Of a stretch of 64,000 nt of DNA, positions 13,346 to 24,798 are shown in pieces. The DNA lies in the NCBI RefSeq assembly GCF_028769735.1, contig NC_088177.1:18168599-18232598 (forward strand). The letters run 5' to 3'. The notes under the pieces are model-generated. The model did no database searches. It was not told where the DNA came from and worked only from the letters and a program-made list of their open reading frames with translations. Every line of letters begins with the position of its first letter. Within the stretch, counting starts at the first letter, position 1. The position numbers and the translations under genes are program-made. Source of the stretch: Zonotrichia leucophrys gambelii. Its lineage: Eukaryota > Chordata > Aves > Passeriformes > Passerellidae.

Positions 13346-13886
13346 CTGGAGTGAAACAAGATGTACTCACCAAGACACTTTTATGTCATTATTTCCTATT
13401 TGCTGTCACAACAGTTGTGTGCACACAATGGCTTTACCCCAGCTCTGCAGTGGTCAAGCATTACCAGCCATCTGAAAAATTAAACTCATGTAATGACTAG
13501 GCTGTGGGCTATTAGGGCAAATCTTACAGTAACAATCCTGCCTGCCCTGGGGTTTAAGCAGTACAGAGTTCGAAGGGCTAAGACTGTGTTTATCTGCAGA
13601 TGAAAATATGAAGAGCCAACAATATGGAGTGTGGCTGATTCTTACAGGAGAGCACTGCAAGGCTGAGTAAGGGATTTGGACATTTTACCACAAAAATTAT
13701 TCAAAGACACGTATTTCAGTCCCCTAGGCCGATTTGCAAGAACACCTGTGGGTCTCAAGTGTATAGTGCATATGTGTAATTGTCAGTTCTAGTTTATTTG
13801 GAATTGATTCAAGGTAAGATAAACTAGACAGAAATGCAGGCACTCAGGTATGTTCTGAATTTGGCAGAATGAAGAACAACACCTAC

Positions 13887-13948
13887 CTATCTGCCGGGAA
13901 CCATTTGAAAATGCTCATCAATCCTGCATGTTCAGCTTGCAGGTTATT
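13887..13948 (-). CDS. candidate internal exon, phase-compatible with 6091-6225
   Basis: On the minus strand a CTAAC branch-point-like motif and the tract TTTTCTGTTTGAG precede 62 open bases, which end in a GATAG|GTAGGT donor. The peptide reads NNLQAEHAGLMSIFKWFPAD plus a split codon completed by the exon at 6091-6225, giving an arginine at the join. The GAG acceptor is uncommon; an AAG 11 bases further in is an alternative, which would shorten the exon and change its starting phase. The peptide looks natural (an acidic-amphipathic start, then the aromatic FKWF). I do not recognise the family. Confidence 0.45.
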
Positions 13949-14416
13949 CTCAAACAGAAAATTGTGTTAGCCTTTTTTGCTTGGAAGTTAGAAGAAACAT
14001 ATAAAAGCAGGGCCAAATCCACAGTTTTAAAGGGACATCTCTTTCCAAACAGTGTAATTTTTATTATTCCATCCTCAGCCATTCCTCTTCTGCTCGAAGC
14101 TGCCTGCCTCCAGTCTCATGCCATCGACAGCTTTTTTGCCTTCCCACTGTCAAATGCTCATTAGCACTGCCCCAGGGGCACAACAGGACTGTTACCAGCC
14201 TCTCTGCTTGCGATTCTCAGCTCTACCATAAGCATTAAAGGGGTTCTGTCTCCAGGCCAGGGACAGTAGCTTTAAAAGGCGTTTGTTTTGTTTACTCAGT
14301 AGAATTTCTAGGTATCACGAAGCTCTGTGTTTCCCCTGCTTCAGGATACAGAGTTGCTTTGGCTACTATTTGGCCTCTAATGCATCTCTTTCCATACAAG
14401 TGCTTTTTCTTGTAAA

Positions 14417-14476
14417 CAGGACTGTAGAATATATAGAATATACAGTAACCAGGACTGTAGAATATACAGAATCAGT
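14417..14476. repeat. 33-bp tandem duplication, about 1.8 copies
   Basis: CAGGACTGTAGAATATA occurs at 14417 and again at 14450. The smaller motif AGAATATA recurs inside the first unit. It is a recent-looking local duplication. Confidence 0.75.
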
Positions 14477-17400
14477 GAGGAAATAAAAATCATGCCTGAA
14501 ACTCCATTACATCTGAACAAACACCCTTAAAGACAAGAAGAGGACATAGAAAGAGACTGTGCTCTGGATAAGCTTATGAAATATGGCCAACCACACAACA
14601 GAAAAAAACCCTTCAAGAGTTTCCTGTCATTCAGTATGATGGGCTATAGTGGATATCTCTGGAGAGAAATCCCCAAGCAATTTGAATTTGGTAGACCCTT
14701 TGACTATGTAAAAGGATAAAATGGAATTCCCCAGAAGTAGCTAGGTAACCCAATCTAAGTTAAATCATAGTTCCTCAGAATATTTTTCAGCTGATTTTTG
14801 GTCAGAGAATGTCATCATTAAGATCTGAAAGTTAATAGAAACTGTTTTCTCTGGATCTGGAAAAGAAAATTTGAAATGGTTTTTATCTTTTCTTTATTAT
14901 ATTTGTTCTTTCCCTTCTGCTGTCTCTGCACCTTTCCGTGGTGGGGTACGGGATAAAGGGCAACAAAGGAGAGGGTGGAGATGAAAAGGAGGAAGTACAT
15001 TCAAGAGGAAGCGTGTGAAAACAAATAGAAGAGAAAGAAAAGAACAACAAAAACTGAGATCTTTCAACTGCAATTATTTTCCCTAAATTTCAGTGAAACC
15101 ATTCAGGAAAACAAAATATTACTCATTTTCTCTCCAGAGGTTTTTGAAATGGTTTCAACATTCTTCCCCAGCCTGGTTTTCTCCCGTCTCCAAGTCATTG
15201 TGATGAGTGGTGCCGGAGGAGCTGCTCTACCCGAGCAGGAGCTGGGGAGCATGCCATCACACTGTCAGAGGACACATTGCCCTGATTAAGAAATCACCAA
15301 GGCTAATCTGAATCCAGCAGGTCTTAGCAGGAATGCACTGGCCACCCTGTCACCTCGTCTTTCTGCATCTCAGAATCACTTTTTCTAGTATGGGAAGCGT
15401 GATGTCATTTAGACAGCTGGTGACATGAACAGCTGACAGACGGAATGTTCAGGAAGGAAAACTCAAATCCTGAGGAACTCCCATGTCCAGGTCAGCCCAC
15501 TGTAATGCATTCACAATACAAGCTTCCCTGTTCCCCTTGGCTGGTAGAGATGAGTCTTCTAGTTTAGCCCAGGGGATGGATTCAGGCAGTTGTAGGACCT
15601 TCCCAGCACTTTGCCTGTGTCCAGGGCTTGGGCAGGTTCCCTTGCTGCTGGCCAGTGGGCACATACCAGCAAAGAGGGTGCTGGACTTCTAAAACCAGAA
15701 GGAAGTGCTGGCTGATGGAGCCCTGCAAGCACTGATCTGAACAGCTTGTGAACCATTACTATCTAGAAGTGTCAAGAAAGATTAGAACAAACATGAAGCA
15801 AAGATGAAATAAACAGCTATTGTATGGGCAGAAATGGATTTTCAGTTTCCACAGTAAATAAAATAATGTGCTGTCTTAGTCAGTGCCCCTGTGATGATAC
15901 AGTTTGCAGGATTTTTACTGGCAAGCTGCCATACTTACTTTCATTTATCTGCCTCAAAGCACCATTTCAAAAAGTGCAAAAGCATGTTGTTGATAGAGTA
16001 GATTGTTTATAGCTGAATTGAGTATTTCAGAACAACACGCATTGTAATAAAGTGGGGGAGGGTACAAGAAAGCCAGAACAGCTGCAGTTTCTTGAATCCT
16101 TTGTCAAAAATCAATGCCAGAAAGCTGAGATGTATTTGTTCTGTCTCGGGAAAGGCAATGCACAGACCCCTCACAGCTCTGCTCTGTGACAAGTGCTAAC
16201 AAAGGCCCATGGCACCACCAAGGCTCTCCCAGCACCTTGCACCAACAGTGCTGGCAGCCCTGGATGGCTCAGGGAGGGACAGCACTGCTTTCCCAGCTCC
16301 TGAGTGACCACTGGAGCCTGAGGAGCCACCCCTGAGCACCACCACAGCCCTGCTGCTCCACTGAGACAATGGGGAGCACATGGCGCAGTAACTCCTCCAG
16401 CAAGTGAATGTAGGTGTGAGGAGAGAGAGAGTGAGAGAAGGGTACGAAAAACAGTAATGCAAAAAAAATCAACATGTTTCCAGAGAAGGGTGCAGTCCTC
16501 ACCCAGTGGTGAGTGCTGCTACAGCAAGGTGGAAAGCCATGGCAGCCCACTGCCTCTGTCTGAGGCAGAAAGTGGCTTGTCCCAGCCCACCAGTCTCCCT
16601 CCCACTGACAGAGTCTCCAGAAGGACAGTAAGTCACACAGACTGGTTCTCTGTGTTGAAAAACAGCATGAAAAGCACATGCCTCTGGAGGTTTGCACTGC
16701 TAACAAGGGCTGCTTTCCTCAGTACAAACAATAAAAGGCTGATGAGTGAGGACTTGAGCTCTCCTGAGACCACTGCATCTAAACAAACAACAGACTGAAA
16801 AATAAAACTAAAATTAAGGTGAAAAGAGAAGATGACTTTATGGAAGGATAACTGCAGCTGCTACCCAGACTTAGAAGAAATGGGAAAAATGTGAGGATCT
16901 CTTTCTCTAGGCCTGCTGGCCCCAGAAGAAGACATCTCCCATTCCCACCACACTGGGGCACAGCAACATTTCTAGCCAGTATTCCTGCAGCTTACCACAG
17001 ATGGAACTGCATGGAATTGCCTTTGGGCTGGCAGCCAGAGGGTACTGGACTACAGGTACTGGGAGATGCACAGCCTTTGTTTCCTGCTTCCCACGTCCCC
17101 CAGCTCCATGGCAGTCAGTGCTGTGTGGAGTGGCTCTGCTGCTTGCTCCTGGCACCCTGGGGAAGTGCTGTGCTGGAGCAAGCCCACTGCATGGGTGACT
17201 CCCACTTTGCCATGCCCCCCTTGGCTGCTCTAGCTGACCCCAAAAGCTCTCGGCATGATCCATGCAAGCACAGCTCTCTCAAGCACCACAGGCTTTTAGG
17301 AGATTTTGAGGTCCTCCAGCTCCCTTTGTCAGCAGGAGCTCCTGGAGGCACTAGCACCCCAAAGGAATGCTTAATCCTTCACTGAATCAAGCCCTATTAG

Positions 17401-17621
17401 CATATTTCCAGGCATTTGCAGATGCCATATTTTCTACATTAATATTTAACCCACCAAGTCTTTCAAAGCCCATCTTTCCAAACCTCAAGTTCCCAGATGC
17501 TTTTTAATGCCCTTCTCAATAGTGCAATAAAAGTCTGATATTTTATTACTCCCATGAATTATTATTCTAATTCGTAATTTGCCAGACTTTTTTAAACTTC
17601 AAAATCTGTATTGTATTTTCC

Positions 17622-17639
17622 CACACACACACACACACA
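17622..17639. repeat. (CA)9 microsatellite
   Basis: Nine uninterrupted CA units in AT-rich surroundings. Confidence 0.95.
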
Positions 17640-19489
17640 AATGCTGTGTGACATATTTTTTACTAATGAGCTAAAGCCTAATATCTAAATAGACACAATG
17701 ATTTTTTCAGAAAGGGCATACTGTCTCTGTCCCAGTCAGCTGGTTGTTTTATGACACCCCAAATCATATTTAAAGGTTTTCCTAAAACAGAAAGGATAAC
17801 CTAGAACTGTGCATGAAAAATTGGAAGCAGAAAGAAGCAGTTATGTGCTCGCCTGAACTTTGATGTAATGTAAACTTCCAGGATGGTTTATAGGCACCAT
17901 TTTTATTTTATTTTTTTTAAGAAGTACGCACTTGGTTATCTGGAATGCAGATGCTGGGAAAATTCAGAAGCTCTGGAATGCTTGCAAGCTGTGCACCCTA
18001 TGTAGCAGACGCCAAAGATAATGGGAGCAAAAGACACTCAAGATCTCATCCAGCATCTGCTGGAGTCAACAAGGGCCCTTTCACTGACTGAACTGAGCTG
18101 CAGATGAAGCCTCCAAGGAGCACCTTGTGGTCAGTAAAACTGAATCTGGAACATCAGAAATGAGGTGGGTCAAATCAAAGAAAGCAGAGACACTGAAAGG
18201 GGAAATGCAAAGCAAAGTGTAGCACACTGAGAACTTCTAAACAGGGCAAGACTTGTAATGACATGAGGTGATTGTGTCCTGCTTTTTTTGATGCAGGTTG
18301 CCAGAAAAAGCAGGACACTGTATTGAGAATGATCTGTTAATGTGAGGATGGAAACCTCCACTTTTCACTCAGTTTAATACCTATAACTCACAAAAATACC
18401 TTCCATTGGAATATCAGTGATAAGTTCTGGAAAAGCAAAAGTGAAAGTTAATTGAAACAATTTTCTTTCTTTTTTCAACAAACCTATTAAAATTAAGGCA
18501 AAAATCTTTAGTGGAGTCCATATATGATGGCTCAGAAACGGCCACAGCTTAGTGCAGGGTGCTACATCAGCAACTTCATTGGCAGGAGGTGAAAAAGATT
18601 TATTTTCCTGGGTGGAAACATGGCATCACACTTCCCATAGGTACAGGCTATTTCATCCTGGAATGAACAGCTTGATTTTGGAGAATTGGCAGTATTTGAA
18701 GACTATCTAAACACTCAAATCCTGGAGCTTATAAAATAATCTGTTGTTGGACAAATGTGAGCCAGAGATGTGAGAATGCCTTGGCTGGAGAACATGGGCT
18801 CGGAGACTGTCTGAAAAAGTGCTACACTTTCATATTGTTTTCTTAGGATCCTTTTTCACCATGGGAAAGACCTACCTTGCATTGGACCTTTCAAGGTCTA
18901 TTTTCAGGTATATTGAATATTAAACTGCTCTCAAAGAGGACTGATTCCTAGTGGTGTAGATGGAATTCGACAGAGCATCTGTGCAGGTGGATGAGGAAGT
19001 TCTTCAAAGGAGCAGAGGTCCTGTTCCACTAAAACTGCTTACTCTGCTTTTGGACCTTTCAACAACTCCCTGTGCAAGGCCACTTAAAATTCACAGTAGA
19101 GCTGAGACTCAGAGAATGCAAGAAATGCTCCCTCTCCCATCATACTTCTCTCCTGTTCTCTCATCCCCTCCGTTTCCCCTTGGGCTTTCTATTGTTATGG
19201 GGGACTCTCTAACAAAATTACGTGTTTGCAAAACTTTAGAAAAGACATAAAAGAAGATTCCAGAGTTAAAAGGAGGAATCTGCTTCTTCCTAGAAATGCT
19301 CTGTGGAGTTCAAACCTCCTTTAGGAAGAATATGTGACTTTTACATGTTTCTGGTCAGCTTTGTACTCCACATAGGACCAGCACTAGTGTACAGCCTTAA
19401 AAGGGAGCAACTTTGACCCTCTCTGAACAGCCAGGGATTAGTCCTGGCACAAACTTAAGCCTGGAAGTTAGAGCCAGGTCACTGAAATT

Positions 19490-19511
19490 ACTTTGCTCTA
19501 TTGAGCAAAGT
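19490..19511. repeat. perfect 9-bp inverted repeat, 4-nt loop
   Basis: ACTTTGCTC and GAGCAAAGT flank the loop TATT. Confidence 0.65.
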
Positions 19512-20435
19512 CAGAATTTGTTTCAGGTACACCACTGAGTAATGACCTAATAGTATAATACAATACATACACATAGCACTATTATGCTACAGCAACTGGA
19601 ATAATTTTACCCAGTTATAATTTCTTTTCTGTTTACCTTTTTTTTTCCTTTTAAATACCTTTCCTTCAATCACTTGTTGATGACAGCTCTAGATATGAAG
19701 ACAACCCTATTGTTGAAGACAACTCTGTTTTTGCTGAGTATGCCCTTCATGCCTTTAACCCCTCTGACAGTTGGTAGACATTTTTTGCATCTCATCCAGC
19801 CAAGAAGCAGCCACCTCAGATGAGAGAATTCCAGCTGTCTTTTGCATTATTCTTATGGGAGGTTTTTGAGAACTTCACCTCAAACCCATGATTTTGCTTG
19901 AGGCTGAGGGAGCTGAGAAGTGCAAATTTCCGTCAGCATTCAGGGCCCCACAGTCAAGCTGTTAATGCAATACAGGAAAGACAGACAGCTACACTACAGG
20001 CTGAAACACAAGCATCCTCAGGGACAGCCCTGCCTCAAATCATCACATATCTTACAAAAGTGTCAAGGCAGAATTGTGAAAACCTTGGGGACAAGTCAAA
20101 CACATTCTCCTAAGGGCCACTGAGAAGGAATGCAGACCTGCTGGTGTGTTTTTCAGTGCAGGTAACCATGGTGTTCACCCCAGAAGTCCTACCACCAGAG
20201 GACACCTATTGGGACCCTGTCAGCTCTGCTTTCCTGTCCCCCTGTGCATCTCTTCCATCACCTGCCTGGGCTAATCCGAAAGCAGAAACCTGCCTATCTG
20301 CAGAGCAGGCAAAGCCTTTGTCAGCAAGCTCAGGGATGATATCCAGGAGTCCAGCTTAGCGCCCAACAGCACGTGTGTGGTGGATGGCCTCTGTGTGGCA
20401 CTTACCCTTCTGCTTATTTCTCAGGGCTGCAACTT

Positions 20436-20590
20436 ATTAACAGTATTATCTTTTCAGATTAAATATCAGCATCACATGCAAACATCAGTGACAGGCATTA
20501 ATCACAGACAATGCTTTTAATCAACAATTGAACATTAATAAGCATAGACCCTGTGAATTAACACAGTGAGAGACTTGTTCTTAATCACTA
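20436..20590. promoter_or_regulatory. enhancer candidate, dense homeodomain cores
   Basis: About nine TAAT/ATTA cores fall within roughly 150 bases. Examples are CAGATTAAAT, GCATTAATCAC, TTTTAATCAAC, ACATTAATAAG and GAATTAACAC. A POU-type ATGCAAAC half-octamer lies among them. The block has no open frame or repeat signature. Conserved developmental enhancers often look like this, but AT-rich DNA makes such cores common, and no alignment was possible. Confidence 0.3.
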
Positions 20591-23500
20591 AAGAGTACTT
20601 CTCATAAAGAAAACCCTCTCCTTTTGTTCCTAAAAAGGTCAAAGTCTTCTTTTCTCTATTTGACAAGGACAAAACCCACACACAGTAGAGCATATCTAGA
20701 CTGCTTTATGTGACTTAAATTATTTCCATCCATGTGTAAAAAACATTCCTTTTCAAAGATGTTCACCAAATTTTTGTATGTGATCTACAGCTCACAGACT
20801 CTCTGTTCCTGAAATTATTAGGTTAGCTGCTGAAAGCAGCAATCAAGTTTTACTGTTAATCTTAAAAGCTAATCTTTTTTATTGACTTCCCAGTCAATAA
20901 ACTTGTAGCTCTGAAACTACTTTCAGGTTTCCTTGAGTAATAAGAGGGTCTGTGTATACCTGTGCATGTATTTGAAGCTGCTAATTTCCTTGCTGAATAA
21001 CTTGCACTCAAAGGTAAAAACTATAAAACCATTTGCTTTATCAGCTGACAGGGTGTCTTCTGTGAAAATCAGAATGAGGCTTGAGGTGAGACAGCTTGGA
21101 CAGTAAGGTCAGGACCCCCATGTGGTTGCAGTTTATGGGGGGCTGTTACAGGGAGGGAATCTTCCTCAAGAACTGAAAGGACAAGGAGAGAAGGAGAGGT
21201 TTTGATCCTTTTTTTAAGGAACCAAATGGATTTAGTCCTGTCCCTATTCTTGAATTCAAATCTGAGAGAGTTAAAGAATAGTTACGCATCACACAGATTT
21301 ATCCTTCCCAGCTCTAGCCAAAGAAAAGGGAACGAAGGACATGCCAGATGTCTCAGACTACTTCAAGTTGCTGTGAACCAGTTTGGCTGTATTCAGCTGT
21401 GCACAAGCTCTGAGAACAAGTTCCTCTTACGCCAGGAACCAGCAGCGTGGGACTCCCCAGAAGTCCCAGCATCACCTCAGTGAGAAGAGGACATGGTATG
21501 GGAGAAGAAAAGCAGGTCTGTTCTCAGCTTACATGCTATGTTGAACACTAAAATATAAATAGCTCTCCAAGCAGCAGGGAAAACATGAAGGCTTCCTTGG
21601 CTTTGTAATTTGTGGTGGGATTTTCTTGTGCCGAGCAGTAGGCAAGCTCTGACTGAAGCTCTTCCCACTGGTGGGGGGCATCCAGGCTGCCACTCTGGGA
21701 GCAGCCCTTCTCTTGGCAGCAGCATTAATGCTCTTTGTCCATCACCAGTTTCATCTCGTCTGCCAGAGTCAAAACCTCTACCATTCATAGATGCTGCTCA
21801 AGATTAGCAGAAACCCTGGGTTCCAAAGGTGCAGGAAATGATTTTTCCCTCCCCCATTAAGCGTGAAGTTTTCTCTCAGACTAGCCCCCTTTCAGGGGCT
21901 CTCTGAACAACCAAGCTGCTATCCAACCTTCAATTGCACCAGGAGACCACAAACTTCTGGGCACTTCTCCCACCCAGCACAGAGCAGAGGGCAATTCACA
22001 CTCACTGCCCACACAAGACACAAGGCACTGCAGCTCCCAGCCCCACATTTCTGCTTGGCTTTCAGGTGGGGCTGTTCCCCGCCTGCTCTTAGCGTGTACA
22101 GCCAGCTTCATGCTCTTAACATTTCCCAGAAATTCAAAGTGACAGAACCGGAGGTATTGCAATCTGGAACTTTTAACTTTCGTAAACTGGTGAGAATACT
22201 GGAATGTGCATGTTCCTTATTTAACTGCTCCACCAGCTTTTCTTATATGCTGCTCGGCACAGCCGTTCAGGATACATATTAGACAACTAACATCTGGACT
22301 GAATATCTATTAGGACCATATGCTCTACTCAGCTACAGCATCATGTTGGAGATTGAGAAAATCCAAACCAAATGGAGATATCAGAAACTTTCAAGGGTCA
22401 AAAATAAAGTAATCTTGGTTTTCCCAGGCCTGATGAATACGGTATATTGGCTTGCGCTCTACGCCTCGTGCGAAAGTCTCATTACAGAAATAACCTGACT
22501 GAAAAAAAGGGAAAACAACTTGGGTATTGTGGTTGAAAATAGATCTATCTTGATGATTTTTCCCCTAGTAAAGTTTTCAGTGAGTCTGTGCTGAATGTCT
22601 CTGTCTCCTACATGAGAATGAACAGCAAGAGCATCAACCTTGTCTTTCCTGTCAATATTTTATGCTGGTGTTTTCCATGTGGGTTTCTAGTTTCACCTCA
22701 ATAGAATTCTCCTAGTTTACGGACAAAAAGGTTATATGTGCCCTAAATGGTCATGCCTGGGAATGTAGTGCTTACACAAACAGAACTAGCGCTTAAATGC
22801 CACAAAAGCCCCTCAAGATAGTTGATGGAGGTTGGTATGACTCTTTCACTACTGAATAAGGAATTGAGAGCACTGAGCAGCTAAGGCAATCTTATACATG
22901 AAAGGAAGATGGTAGGAATTTCTTTAATTGGCTTTGACACCTGATCAAGAAAAAAATTATAAATCCCCACATTCTCTCAAATGTCTCAAGTAAGAGGAGT
23001 CATCTTTGTGCTTCTACAACTTTATAGGTAAAGTCAAGAATCACCAGAGGTCATGTTCTTTAGATAACTTATACCTGCCCAAATTCCCTGTGACCGTGTC
23101 CTGCGACCACCCCCTTGACTGAGGCAAGGAGCTGAACTTAATACTCTGGCTACTTGGTACTGATGCAGCTCCAGATGAAGTTTTGGGGCAGTGAACATCC
23201 CAGTGGCGTCTTGGACTCCAGATAAAAGGATTTCACCCAACTTAACTGAACATGTAAGGAATCACTGCACATTCTCAAAGTAATATCCACACTGCACCTT
23301 CCAGGTCAAAAGGGAATCCAACACAAAATAATTTTGAAAGAGAAAGCAATTCCATTTTTTGCTATTGTTTTGTTTGTTACAAAATGAAATTAGTCAAATC
23401 CCCCATATTTGAAAACTTGACATAAAAACACCTAAATGTCCTTTTTAAACAAGTGTTTTATATTTTCTTTATGTTTTTGATGGTTGAATCAACACAACAA

Positions 23501-24359
23501 AGGTAGAGAAAAGGAGTACATAGGAGGAATATTTCTGCAGCAGAAGAACTGCAAGAGCTAGATGACTGGAGTGGTAGAAAGGGGTAGGATTCAACAGCAT
23601 ATGTGTCCAACCATAAGCTGTAGGGAGTCAGAGCAGCATCGCAGCTGTGCTCTGGGAGCTCACTGTCAGGGAATGGCAGTGGATGAGAAGTACTGGCTGA
23701 TCACAGGACAAATGCAAGTGAACTAACACAACTTGGCCTTGAGAAAAAGGCATCTGCTGTGGCAGGTAAAGCAAAGTGATCCCAAGTAATCCCCCCAGAA
23801 GGTAGCAGCAACAGCCCTGTTGGAGGTCAGGAGACTTCACCAGGCAGACTCTTATCACCACACATGTTCAGGAAAGATTAAACAGGTAGAGAAAAAGACT
23901 ATTAGGATGGCCAAGGAGGCAAAGGTCACAAGGATCTTGGCTGGTTTAGTACAGAAAAATGAAGCCCCATGCAGACTATGATAGTGGCTACAGAATCACT
24001 GCAGCACAAAAATAAAAGGAGGAATAACTGTGATGGAAGAAAATTCTTTTCAAAAACTGTGTAGGCAAAAGAGATTTAACAAGTGGTTAACTAGCCATAA
24101 ATGAACATTTATGTTTTCTTCAGGGTGTTATATTGAACTATGGTCTCCCAGACAAAGAAAAAATGTGAGGCTTGATAAGCCTTCTAAATCACTGACATCC
24201 CAATGAAGTCAACAACAAATTCCTGTCCTCCATCCCTGTGTCTGGCTGCCTGTGGATGCAAGCAGATGTTATTGAACTCCTTAGTTCCAACTCCCTGCCA
24301 AAGCCCTTTTTTTAAAAAAACCCTCTGAGGTCTAGAGACTTCTTTTCTTCAGATGAAAG

Positions 24360-24430
24360 ATTAGATTCTGTCAGTTCTGAGTACATATGTGGGCTGATCT
24401 GGCCTATGGGCCGTATGTTTGACACCTCTA
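24360..24430 (-). mobile_element. hAT-like DNA transposon terminal fragment
   Basis: The plus strand reads GGGCTGATCTGGCC, then GGGCCGTATGTTTGACACCT. In reverse this matches the terminal region of hAT elements widespread in amniotes, whose end I remember as close to CAGGGGTGTCAAAC. The preserved end is at about 24430, with an adjacent GTATACTG that could be one target-site copy. The other end was not found. Confidence 0.5.
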
Positions 24431-24766
24431 GTATACTGTGTTATTGTACCCGGGGGAGGTGACGGGGACTTATTTATAGAGACAGTGTCTGTCAGGGGAA
24501 TTTTTAAGTGTGATTTCTGTTGGTTAAAATAGGAAGAATATGTACTCTCTTAAGTGGACACTCCCTTGCTTTTAGGCATGGTCAGGGTGAGTGCCTTTAA
24601 TGAACGCTAACGGTTTTCAATTTATTACTTTTTTGTGGGAAGATGTAATATTTTTAGAATCCTCGGTTGTATCTTTAAACTTGGAGAAATGACAAATCCA
24701 GAGACTTCTGGGACACTTGAAGCAGATCTAACCTGTCATCTGTGCCGTGAGTAGCTGCAGACACCG

Positions 24767-24798
24767 CTGCAGTGAGTGCAAACACTGCCTCACTGCAG
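24767..24798. repeat. perfect 10-bp inverted repeat, 12-nt loop
   Basis: CTGCAGTGAG and CTCACTGCAG are exact reverse complements. Several further CTGCAG and GCAGTG words crowd the same 60 bases. Confidence 0.65.

Larger units (their letters stand above)
6226..13886. other. probable intron between two candidate exons
   Basis: Unique intronic-looking DNA. It contains a 13-bp perfect hairpin at 7.23 kb, a possible LTR remnant at 9.5 kb and a CR1 3' end at 13.25 kb. Weak splice-flanked openings at 9888-9943 and 10151-10214 on the minus strand do not fit the phase chain. The GC-rich patch at about 12.2-12.5 kb has several overlapping open frames but nothing recognisable. Confidence 0.4.
13949..24359. 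other. non-coding block, intronic or intergenic
   Basis: Mostly unique sequence. It contains a 33-bp tandem duplication (14.42 kb), a CA microsatellite (17.62 kb), a 9-bp hairpin (19.49 kb) and a TAAT-rich block (20.44 kb). GC-richer patches at 15.2-15.7, 16.2-17.4 and 21.6-22.1 kb produce overlapping open frames on both strands, with no domain I recognise. A 60-base splice-flanked opening at 22130-22189 (plus) is noted among the findings. Confidence 0.4.

Noticed and set aside
23034..23240. Opening with GTATAAG donor and CCTTGCCTCAG acceptor (minus)
   Set aside because: A 47-base segment open in two frames; too short to separate from chance.
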